Shown one piece after another: positions 17,893 to 24,860 of a stretch of 64,000 nucleotides of DNA. The notes under the pieces were generated by a model, which worked only from the letters and a program-made list of their open reading frames with translations, was not told where the DNA came from and did not search any database. Source of the DNA: Calothrix anomala FACHB-343. Its GTDB lineage: Bacteria > Cyanobacteriota > Cyanobacteriia > Cyanobacteriales > Nostocaceae. The position numbers and the translations under genes were made by a program. The stretch lies in contig NZ_JACJQG010000001.1 in assembly GCF_014696435.1 (NCBI RefSeq), positions 1-64,000 on the forward strand. Reading direction: 5' to 3'. Positions within the stretch are counted from its first letter, which is position 1; each line of letters opens with the position of its first letter.

Positions 17893-19629
17893 ATGAATAT
17901 CCTCGGAATTAATGCTTACCACGGCGATGCTTCAGCTTGTCTAATTCAAAATGGTCAGCTAGTAGCAGCAGTTGAAGAAGAAAGATTTAATCGAGTTAAA
18001 CATTGGGCGGGTTTTCCGGCTGAATCTATTCGCTATTGTTTAAAAGTAGGCGGAATTAGTGCCACAGATTTAGAGCATGTAGCTTTATCTTTTAACCCTA
18101 AAGCTAATCTTAATCGTAAGTTATTATTTACGCTGCAACAACGTCCATCACTTTCTTCACTCCTCGATCGCTTCAACAAACAAAGTAAATCTGCAAGTTT
18201 GAAGGAACAGTTAGCAGCCGCTTGCTACATTCAACCAGAAGATATTCATGCTCAGATTCATACATTAGAACACCATACAACTCACTTAGCCTGTGGGTTT
18301 TTAGTTTCTCCCTTTGAAAAAGCGGCTATCTTATCTGTTGATGGCATGGGGGACTTTGTGAGTACCCTGTCAGCAGCAGGCGAAGGTAACCATTTAGAAT
18401 ATTTCTCTCGCACCTATTATCCTCACTCTATTGGTTATCTGTACAACGCCATTACCCTTTACTTAGGCTTTCCAGCTTATGGCGATGAATATAAAGTGAT
18501 GGGATTGGCTCCTTATGGAGAACCAGAATATTTAGAAGCTTTCCGGCGAATTATTTATCCTCACGGAGATGGTTTTGAACTGAATTTAGATTATTTCACT
18601 CACCATGAGCAAGGTATTGCGATGACATGGGATGGTGGGATACCCAAGGTTGATGCTTTTCATAGCCAAGAGTTAGAAAAATTACTCGGCCCGGCGCGTC
18701 AACCTAATTCAGAACTGACAACAAAGCATCAAAATATAGCTGCTTCTGTGCAAGCGGTGACGGAAGAAATCATTTTTCATTTACTGAATCGATTAAGCGA
18801 TCGCTATAATAGCGAAAATCTCTGTTTAGCGGGCGGTGTAGCGATGAACTCCGTTGCTAATGGTAAAATTACGCAAAATACACCCTTTAAAAATGTCTAT
18901 ATTCCTGTAGGTGCGGCTGATAATGGTACTTCTATTGGAGCCGCCTTTTTTGTTTGGAATCAAATTCTTAAGCAACCGCGCCAGTTTGTTTTAGATCATG
19001 CATATTGGGGTTGTGAGTTTTCTGATGAAGAATGTTTATTAGCATTGCAGGCTCACGATCTACAACCATTACACTTAGAAAGAGAAGCGTTATTAAACTT
19101 AGTTGTTGATACCATAAGTGAAGGCAAAGTAGTTGGCTGGTTCCAAGGGAGAATGGAGTTCGCGGCTAGAGCTTTGGGTAATAGATCCTTAATTGCCGAT
19201 CCGCGTCGTGTAGATATGCGGGATATTATCAACCTCAAAATCAAATTTCGGGAAAAGTTTCGTCCCTTCGCTCCCAGTATTCTTGAGGAACGGATAGGTG
19301 AATACTTTGAAATTGATGAGCCTGCTCCTTTCATGGAAAAAGTCTTTAAAATCCGTCCAGAAAAGCGAGAAGAGATTCCGGCTGTTACCCATGTGGATGG
19401 TACTGGTAGGTTACAAAGTGTCAGTCGTCAAACCAATCCCCTGTATTGGGACTTGATTAATACTTTCGCTCAACGCACTGGGGTTCCCCTAATCCTTAAC
19501 ACTTCCCTAAATGAAAATGAACCCATTGTTCGGACTCCTACAGAAGCTATTTTATGCTTCTTGAGAACTCACATGGATGCCTTAGTCTTGGGTTCTTATT
19601 ATATTGAACGCAAAGATATCAAATCATAA
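17893..19629 (+). CDS. Carbamoyltransferase (NodU/TobZ family)
   Basis: A 578-residue O-carbamoyltransferase, which uses carbamoyl phosphate and ATP to carbamoylate a hydroxyl group, usually of a sugar. It opens with ILGINAYHGDASACLI and VAAVEEERFNRVKHW, the ASKHA-like ATPase core with the conserved His, and continues with SVDGMGDFVST. The C-terminal carbamoyltransferase domain contains GVPLILNTSLNENEPIVRTP. Length and layout match NodU/TobZ and not HypF, since no acylphosphatase or zinc-finger part is present. Lying 1.5 kb past the polysaccharide cluster on the same strand, it may decorate that glycan. Confidence 0.85.
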   Translation: MNILGINAYHGDASACLIQNGQLVAAVEEERFNRVKHWAGFPAESIRYCLKVGGISATDLEHVALSFNPKANLNRKLLFTLQQRPSLSSLLDRFNKQSKSASLKEQLAAACYIQPEDIHAQIHTLEHHTTHLACGFLVSPFEKAAILSVDGMGDFVSTLSAAGEGNHLEYFSRTYYPHSIGYLYNAITLYLGFPAYGDEYKVMGLAPYGEPEYLEAFRRIIYPHGDGFELNLDYFTHHEQGIAMTWDGGIPKVDAFHSQELEKLLGPARQPNSELTTKHQNIAASVQAVTEEIIFHLLNRLSDRYNSENLCLAGGVAMNSVANGKITQNTPFKNVYIPVGAADNGTSIGAAFFVWNQILKQPRQFVLDHAYWGCEFSDEECLLALQAHDLQPLHLEREALLNLVVDTISEGKVVGWFQGRMEFAARALGNRSLIADPRRVDMRDIINLKIKFREKFRPFAPSILEERIGEYFEIDEPAPFMEKVFKIRPEKREEIPAVTHVDGTGRLQSVSRQTNPLYWDLINTFAQRTGVPLILNTSLNENEPIVRTPTEAILCFLRTHMDALVLGSYYIERKDIKS

Positions 19630-20085
19630 ATTTGGCATTTGATTGTCTGGGATGGGGAGCCAGTACCGTGGACTGGTTTCCCGATTTGAAGCAATGACTG
19701 TAGGGGCAGGTTCACAGATATGCTTACATCAAATGTAACTATTAGCTATTGAAGCGATCGCTGAATTTCCTACCTAATTTGGTAGGTTGGGTTGACGTAA
19801 GGAAACCCAACACCAAAATCTAGGTTAAGCTTTCAAGATCCTTGTTGGGTTAAGCGCAGCGCAACCCAACCTACATCTGCTAGAGGCTAAGGATTAGGAG
19901 ACAAATGACCAATGACTAATAGATATTTTAAATAAAATTATCACATTGAATATTTAAGTAATAAAACTCAATAATACTGCTGTTTTTATCCCCAGTTGCA
20001 CTTAGTTTGTAAAGGATAATTGATAAGTGTTGTCAAACTCATGCCTACAGCTCGACACTAGAAATACAACACAGCAATTATTCTT
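19630..20085. other. Intergenic region with palindromic repeat and remnants
   Basis: No gene seen. It contains a fragment (TAGGGGCAGGTTCACAGATA at about 19702) shared with the inverted repeat at 54.8 kb, then the GTAGGTTGGGTT element at 19782-19874. The last 200 bp are AT-rich and probably hold the promoter of the small membrane-protein gene, but I could not place it. Confidence 0.5.
19782..19874. repeat. Palindromic repeat, GTAGGTTGGGTT family, copy 2
   Basis: Starts GTAGGTTGGGTTGACG and ends AACCCAACCTAC; internal AACCCAACA and TTGTTGGGTT arms pair. It has the same ends and length class as the copies at 9361 and 45227. Confidence 0.75.
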
Positions 20086-20577
20086 ATGCATACTATTTCT
20101 AACGTTCAATTTAAGCAGTCCTTTTGGCGACCTGCTGTCCTATTAACTTTAGGCTTTTGGCTGGGTGCTAGCCTACTTTTAGATTGGGTAATTATGCCTA
20201 GCCTATACATTTCTGGCATGATGACTCAAGCTAGTTTTTCTACAGTTGGCTATGTGATTTTTTGGAACTTTAATCGTGTGGAATTATTGTCGGCTGCTGT
20301 AGTATTAACTGGTGTACTAGCTTTAAGCCAAACCCATCTCAACTGGCGGCACAAGGGTATTATTTTATCTGTGCTACTGCTAGTTATAGCTTTGCTTGAT
20401 ACTTATTTCTTAACGCCACAGATGAGTGCGATTGGTGTACATCTCAATGCATTTGATGCGGAAACTACTATTCCCGCAGCGATGAATTTGCTCCACGGTA
20501 GTTATTGGGTATTGGAAGTTATCAAACTGATAGCTGGTGGTTTGCTTTTAAACTGTTGCTGGAAACAGGAAGCTTAA
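20086..20577 (+). CDS. Small four-span membrane protein (possibly DUF4149-like)
   Basis: A 163-residue membrane protein with four clear hydrophobic spans at about residues 16-37, 62-80, 91-109 and 135-156. Conserved-looking polar residues sit within the spans (WNFNRVE, LDTYFLTPQM). The number of spans and the Asp/Asn/Arg pattern recall DUF4149-type proteins, but I am not certain. No function can be given. It is a single-gene unit: a repeat-rich gap lies before it and two strong palindromes follow, the first overlapping its stop codon. Confidence 0.6.
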   Translation: MHTISNVQFKQSFWRPAVLLTLGFWLGASLLLDWVIMPSLYISGMMTQASFSTVGYVIFWNFNRVELLSAAVVLTGVLALSQTHLNWRHKGIILSVLLLVIALLDTYFLTPQMSAIGVHLNAFDAETTIPAAMNLLHGSYWVLEVIKLIAGGLLLNCCWKQEA

Positions 20578-20594
20578 GATTGCAATCTTAAGCT
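20571..20594. terminator. Perfect 24-bp palindrome overlapping a stop codon
   Basis: AGCTTAAGATTG followed by its exact inverse CAATCTTAAGCT, including the TAA stop of the small membrane protein. No loop separates the arms and there is no strong T-run. It probably acts with the next hairpin as a bidirectional terminator between convergent genes. Confidence 0.5.
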
Positions 20595-20618
20595 ATTATC
20601 TTCAATAAAATTAACCAA

Positions 20619-20653
20619 AATTAGGGGGTACAACATTGTTGTGCCCCCTAATT
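20619..20653. terminator. Bidirectional hairpin between convergent genes
   Basis: A 17-bp stem (AATTAGGGGGTACAACA against TGTTGTGCCCCCTAATT, one mismatch) with a one-base centre. It lies between the + strand membrane-protein gene and the - strand GDT1 gene and is AT-flanked on both sides, consistent with termination in both directions. Confidence 0.65.
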
Positions 20654-20688
20654 GATATATGGTAATTATTTTGCGAGTTTTGTATTGA

Positions 20689-20976
20689 CTATGCTGATTC
20701 TTCGGAATCGTTAAAAAATAACAAGCGTGCAGCGAGTATCGCAAATCCTACAGCCGCGATCGCTTTTAGTAACCTTGTGGGTAAAACCTCTGCAACGGCT
20801 CCCCCGGCTAATGCTCCCAATAAGCTAGTTAATATGAGAGCAATAGCAGTAGCAAAAAACACCGCCCGCCGAGATTGGCTGCGTCCAGAAAGCGCGATCG
20901 CAGCTAGCTGGCTCTTATCACCTAATTCTGATAAAAAAACTGTAATAAAGCTTAGTCCTAAAAGATGCCAATCCAT
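20689..20976 (-). CDS. Half-size GDT1/UPF0016 cation exporter subunit (second gene)
   Basis: A 95-residue protein with three membrane spans and the family motif SELGDKSQ (E-x-G-D-K-[ST]-Q) near the N-terminus. GDT1/TMEM165 proteins usually contain two such repeats and move Mn2+ (or Ca2+) out of the cytosol; cyanobacterial Mnx is an example. Here each repeat is a separate gene, so this protein should pair with its neighbour to form a full transporter. I set the start at the ATG at 20976: the longer reading frame begins inside a heptamer repeat array and would add an unrelated 19-residue stretch. It follows its partner on the - strand after a 78-bp gap. Confidence 0.82.
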   Translation of the reverse strand: MDWHLLGLSFITVFLSELGDKSQLAAIALSGRSQSRRAVFFATAIALILTSLLGALAGGAVAEVLPTRLLKAIAAVGFAILAARLLFFNDSEESA

Positions 20977-20983
20977 ATTATTT

Positions 20984-21051
20984 GTTGACGGTTGACGGTT
21001 GACGGTTGACGGTTGACAAATGACAAATGACAAATGACAAATGACAAATGA
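20984..21051. repeat. Heptanucleotide tandem repeat array
   Basis: About five units of GTTGACG, then about five of ACAAATG, filling the gap between the two half-size GDT1 genes. On the - strand the array would lie in the leader of the downstream subunit gene. Confidence 0.85.
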
Positions 21052-21054
21052 CTA

Positions 21055-21483
21055 TTAACCAACTACTACATCCCAAAACAGCATGATGGAAATGAGCAAT
21101 AACATCACACCTGCTGATTTCTCTACGGTTTTGGGACTTAGCTTAGTGGCGATCCATCCTCCTAAGAGGACTCCTAATAAGCTGGTGGTGATTAATGCTG
21201 CTGCAGAACCCATAAACACTACCCAAGGCGCGTGAGATTCTGCACTCATCAATAAGGTAGATAGCTGAGTTTTATCACCGATTTCTGCAAGAAAAATGGT
21301 GATGAAGGTAGTACCAAAAATCATTGCTACTGATTCTGGCTTTTTGGGACTATCGGCGACTACAGGCTGAAGTGGCTCAAGGGTTGCTGTTGTGACGTTA
21401 ATATCGGTACTATCTTGTAGTTCTAGCTGGTTTTCAGTCTGAGAGATATTAGAAAGGCTTGGTGGTGCAGAATCAAGTTTCAC
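21055..21483 (-). CDS. Half-size GDT1/UPF0016 cation exporter subunit (first gene)
   Basis: A 142-residue protein made of a Ser/Thr/Gln-rich N-terminal extension of about 50 residues and one UPF0016 repeat with three membrane spans. The signature is AEIGDKTQLSTLLMS, where the acidic residue and the Asp-Lys pair line the cation path in the family. It precedes the second half-size subunit on the same strand. The two would form a two-protein version of the Mn2+ exporter that protects the photosynthetic cell from manganese overload. The N-terminal extension is absent from the partner and has no known role. Confidence 0.82.
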   Translation of the reverse strand: MKLDSAPPSLSNISQTENQLELQDSTDINVTTATLEPLQPVVADSPKKPESVAMIFGTTFITIFLAEIGDKTQLSTLLMSAESHAPWVVFMGSAAALITTSLLGVLLGGWIATKLSPKTVEKSAGVMLLLISIMLFWDVVVG

Positions 21484-21553
21484 GGGCAGTAGTTTGATTT
21501 CTAGATTGTTTTCATATTTCTCTCATTTTCTCAGATTGTTGTAATAAATTGCA

Positions 21554-21660
21554 AGAGACGTGATGAATCGTATATTTGCCAGAGACGCGATGAATCGTAA
21601 TATTTTCCAGAGACGCGATGAATCGTAATATTTTCCAGAGACGCGATGAATCGCGTCTGT
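21554..21660. repeat. Four tandem ~28-bp repeats ending in a palindrome
   Basis: Units starting AGAGACGCGATGAATCGTAA begin at 21554, 21581, 21609 and 21637. The last unit closes as AGACGCGATGAATCGCGTCT, a near-perfect inverted repeat that could terminate transcription of the Cys-cluster gene's antisense side. Single related copies occur at about 22060 and 41894. Confidence 0.75.
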
Positions 21661-21665
21661 ACAAT

Positions 21666-22016
21666 TTAAAAACCGACGGCTTTGTTGAAGCGGATCAGTT
21701 CTAAACTGCGATCGCCATATACCCCTTCTATTTGTTGGCGACAGCAGTCAATGGCAAAATCGTTTAACTCTTCCGGCTCAATACCATACATATCTTGAAA
21801 TATTTCGGCTTCGACGCGGCAAAAACGCGGGCGATTGGCGTAGATGCGGCATTCTCGCGTGATATGGTCAAAATTCACGCACCATCCGCCTTCACCCACC
21901 ATGCTCATATAAAGTTCGAGTTCTGCTGGTGTCAGATAATCTTCTATCTCTGGACGATCTGCTGGATCAAGATTACAGCAGGCTCCACATTGCTTAATAC
22001 ATTGCCAAGTTGTCAT
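21666..22016 (-). CDS. YkgJ-family cysteine-cluster protein
   Basis: A 116-residue YkgJ/CxxCxxCC-type protein. The cysteines lie in CIKQCGACC near the N-terminus, then GGWCVNF, RECRIYANRPRFCR and DCCRQQ, the pattern expected for a zinc or Fe-S site. Its role is not established in any organism I know. I use the ATG at 22016; the alternative TTG three codons upstream lies in a tandem-repeat array. It is the only gene between the GDT1 pair and psb30. Confidence 0.85.
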   Translation of the reverse strand: MTTWQCIKQCGACCNLDPADRPEIEDYLTPAELELYMSMVGEGGWCVNFDHITRECRIYANRPRFCRVEAEIFQDMYGIEPEELNDFAIDCCRQQIEGVYGDRSLELIRFNKAVGF

Positions 22017-22062
22017 GATAGTCAATAGTCAATAGTCAATGGTCAATGGTCAATGGTCAGAG
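22017..22062. repeat. Heptanucleotide tandem repeat array
   Basis: Units of AGTCAAT and GGTCAAT repeated about six times directly upstream of the Cys-cluster gene start, then a single AGAGACGCGATGAA unit. The array must lie in or near the promoter/leader of that gene. Confidence 0.8.
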
Positions 22063-22188
22063 ACGCGATGAACCCTTGTCTGTACAATAGTCATTTGTCT
22101 TCCTTGTCCCCCTTGTCTCCCTTGTCCTCCTTGTCCCCCTCTACTCCCTAGCCCCTAGCCCCTCACCTTACATTTTTGTGTTTTTTTC

Positions 22189-22194
22189 TATAAT
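22189..22194 (+). promoter_or_regulatory. Possible -10 element upstream of psb30
   Basis: A perfect TATAAT about 105 bp before the psb30 start. No good -35 box at 16-18 bp is visible, so this is a weak call. Confidence 0.3.
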
Positions 22195-22297
22195 TTTGTT
22201 AAGTAAATTAAATCTGACGCTCCTTCGCCGGATATGATCGATTGCGGGTTTTGCAATTTGACGTTATTGAATTTTTTAAGACAATCGGGAGGATAAC

Positions 22298-22420
22298 ATG
22301 TTTGAGGCTCTAGCCAATATCAATTGGGAAGTTATTTTTCAACTACTTTTTGTTGGTCTCATTGTCCTTGCTGGGCCAGCTGTAATCTTTGTCCTAGCAT
22401 TTCGTAACGGCGATCTGTAA
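22298..22420 (+). CDS. psb30: Photosystem II protein Psb30 (Ycf12)
   Basis: A 40-residue one-span membrane protein, too short for standard gene-length cut-offs. Its start [20 protein letters not shown] and end AFRNGDL are the Psb30/Ycf12 pattern, a peripheral low-molecular-weight subunit of photosystem II near cytochrome b559 that stabilises the complex. A clear ribosome-binding site (GGGAGGA) lies 6-7 bp before the ATG. It is a single-gene unit, followed by the hairpin at 22442. Its presence shows that the host performs oxygenic photosynthesis. Confidence 0.93.
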   Translation: MFEALANINWEVIFQLLFVGLIVLAGPAVIFVLAFRNGDL

Positions 22421-22441
22421 TAGTACTGCGTTACTGAAGTT

Positions 22442-22463
22442 CAGAGCAGCTCAAGCTGCTCTG
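22442..22463. terminator. Hairpin between psb30 and recJ (convergent)
   Basis: CAGAGCAGCT and AGCTGCTCTG form a perfect 10-bp stem with a two-base loop, about 20 bp after psb30 and 20 bp after the recJ stop on the other strand. Confidence 0.7.
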
Positions 22464-22482
22464 AGGTTCGATGTCTGAAAAT

Positions 22483-24621
22483 TCAGGATTGATTGTGCAG
22501 TACGGATAAAGCCTGAAGTGCGGCTTGAATGATGTTGTCATACTGTGGTTGACAGATATCAATTTCTTGGGCATCTTCACGGCTATTGCCGAGTAAACCA
22601 ATTGTATGTCCTGGTTGCATCACTAAAACTTTGCCTTCAGGATTTTTAATTCTCAGTTCTGGTAAGGAACCTGGGTGAAAAATACCACAACTGTACTGGC
22701 GTTGTTTGTACTCAAAGGTGGTTTTTAAGGGACGGGGTGAGGAAGTTCCAAATAGGTGAGACTGGGTTGTTAGGCGCAGTCCTATAAGTTCCATTTCAAT
22801 GGTGGTATTGCCATTAAAGTTATTTTCTCGCAATTTATAAGCAATATCGACTCGCGGGGGTAGGGGGTAGTAGTCGCGCCACCGCCAAGCGATCGCTTTA
22901 ATTTTATACTGTTGTCCGTCGATAGTTTGGGCAAGTGTGAGTTTGATATGTCCTTTCCCAACTATTTGCTGTTCGACTACTTGCACATTCGGCGTCCAGA
23001 AGACTGGATCGGGATTATCGATACCGCAGGGATGCAAAGCATTGATCTGTTGGTAAAGCTGGTAATTGATTTCACTAAAATTGACTTGGGTGTCAATTTT
23101 CAATAATGGCTTGAGGTGCTGGGGTTCTAAGCATTGATTTGCAAATTCAATTAAACGCGATCGCATTTTTGCCAAATTTTCTACAGATAAAGAAAATCCT
23201 CCAGCAGCTTTGTGTCCGCCATATTTACCTAATAAATCGTCACAAGCTTGTAAAGCTTCAAATACGTGAAATTCCGGAATTCCTCTGGCGGAACCGCGAA
23301 TGTGTGTATCATCTTCATAAGTAGCAATAAATACAGGCACGCCATAGCGTTCTACCAAACGGGAAGCGACAATTCCGATTACACCATGATGCCACTTTGG
23401 CTGAACAACTAATAATACGCGATCGTCTGGGAGTGATGCGATAAATTCAGTTTCCACATAAGCGATCGCTTCTTGTTCAATTTGCTCACACATTTCCTGG
23501 CGCTGTTGATTCACCGATTCACACTGCATTGCTCTTTCCAGCGCGATTCCCATATCATCTGTGGTGAGTAAATCAATTACAATCTGCGGATCGCCAATTC
23601 TCCCGATCGCATTAATTCTCGGCCCCAAACGAAAGCCAATATCCTCCGGCTTTAACGATTTTGGATTTTGGATTTTAGATTTTGGATTGGTATCAACTTC
23701 TTCTGAATTTTGTTCTTCTGAATTTTGAATTTTGAATTTTGAATTTTGAATTGTTTCACTCCCCTGAACTCCCGCCATTTGAATCAACGCCTGTATCCCT
23801 GGTAACCGGGATTTAGGTAAAAGCTGTAAACCGCGTTTTACCCAGCGACGGTTGACGCCGGTTAAGGGAGCCAAATCTGCGATCGTGCCCAAGGTAAATA
23901 ATGCTAACATCGGCTGAACTAAACCCCTAGTTTCGCCTAGCTGTTGTGCTAGGGATACCGCCAGAATATAAGCGACACCAACACCCGCAACGCCGCGATA
24001 GGGTGAAGATTCAGCGATTAATTTCGGGTTGAGAATAGCATTTGCGGGTGGTAATTGTTGGGGAATGTCATGATGATCGGTGACAATTACCTTTAATCCT
24101 AGTTCTCTAGCTCTGGCGATGGGTTCATAAGCGGAAATTCCATTATCAACGGTGAGAATTAAGCCTACGCCTTCGCTGTGGAATTCTTCCACAATGCGTT
24201 TATTAATGCCATAACCATCATGCATCCGGCTGGGGATAGCATAATCAACTTTAGCACCTAGAGCCTGGAGACTGCGCAATAGTAAAGCGGTGCTAGTCAT
24301 TCCATCCGCGTCATAATCACCGCAAATAGCAATTTTTTCTGCTGAGGCGATCGCATTTTGCAATAACTCCACACTCAGCGCCAAATCTGGGAATTCTTCT
24401 AATGGCGCAGGTAAAACTAGAGATTCTGGATCTAAAAAAGCTTTTGCTGCTTCTAGGCTTTCAATACCCCGGTTAATTAAAAGCTGGCTAATAATAGGTG
24501 ATATTTGACTGGATAAAGCCAATTTATGGGCAAATTCCGTTTTTTGCGGGTAAATTTGCCAACGCTGATTAGGTAAGCGTCTGTGAGGTTTTGACGTTTC
24601 TGAGCGAGCAATGTCTAGCAC
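22483..24621 (-). CDS. recJ: Single-stranded-DNA-specific 5'-3' exonuclease RecJ
   Basis: A 712-residue RecJ, the 5'-3' ssDNA exonuclease of recombination and mismatch repair. The DHH-domain motifs are AICGDYDADGMTSTALLL (about residue 97), LTVDNGIS, VTDHHDIPQQLP and GFRLGPRINAIGRIGD; the DHHA1 part is HGVIGIVASRLVERYG with GKYGGHKAAGGFS. All metal-binding Asp/His residues appear present. Between the DHH domain and GFRLGPRINA there is a low-complexity stretch of about 33 residues (289-322) encoded by heptamer repeats. The start is GTG at 24621. It converges on psb30. Confidence 0.93.
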   Translation of the reverse strand: MLDIARSETSKPHRRLPNQRWQIYPQKTEFAHKLALSSQISPIISQLLINRGIESLEAAKAFLDPESLVLPAPLEEFPDLALSVELLQNAIASAEKIAICGDYDADGMTSTALLLRSLQALGAKVDYAIPSRMHDGYGINKRIVEEFHSEGVGLILTVDNGISAYEPIARARELGLKVIVTDHHDIPQQLPPANAILNPKLIAESSPYRGVAGVGVAYILAVSLAQQLGETRGLVQPMLALFTLGTIADLAPLTGVNRRWVKRGLQLLPKSRLPGIQALIQMAGVQGSETIQNSKFKIQNSEEQNSEEVDTNPKSKIQNPKSLKPEDIGFRLGPRINAIGRIGDPQIVIDLLTTDDMGIALERAMQCESVNQQRQEMCEQIEQEAIAYVETEFIASLPDDRVLLVVQPKWHHGVIGIVASRLVERYGVPVFIATYEDDTHIRGSARGIPEFHVFEALQACDDLLGKYGGHKAAGGFSLSVENLAKMRSRLIEFANQCLEPQHLKPLLKIDTQVNFSEINYQLYQQINALHPCGIDNPDPVFWTPNVQVVEQQIVGKGHIKLTLAQTIDGQQYKIKAIAWRWRDYYPLPPRVDIAYKLRENNFNGNTTIEMELIGLRLTTQSHLFGTSSPRPLKTTFEYKQRQYSCGIFHPGSLPELRIKNPEGKVLVMQPGHTIGLLGNSREDAQEIDICQPQYDNIIQAALQALSVLHNQS
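23655..23755. repeat. Heptamer repeats inside the recJ coding region
   Basis: Units of ATTTTGA / ATTTTGG run through about 100 bp of recJ without breaking its frame. They encode a low-complexity Asn/Ser/Lys/Gln-rich stretch (IQNSKFKIQNS). The same heptamer forms arrays in non-coding DNA at 37899, 41822 and 45467. Confidence 0.85.
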
Positions 24622-24860
24622 AATTCACAATAAAAGTTATTCTTAACCCTCATAACTCATAGCGCAAACTGCTCAATTTTGCTAGTTATTTGCATCATTA
24701 AATTAACAAATGTAAAAGACTTACAGCCTTTAGCGTTAGTCAACAACTTATTCATGGGAATAATAAATTTGTCTCAACGTGCTTACAGCAACTTTTGTAA
24801 GTTCAGCGTTATCAAAGGCTAGAAACGCAAAAATCAATTTACATTATCTTGTCAGTAAAA

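Noticed and set aside
17893-19629. HypF hydrogenase-maturation carbamoyltransferase
   Set aside because: No acylphosphatase or zinc-finger region; length and motifs fit NodU/TobZ.
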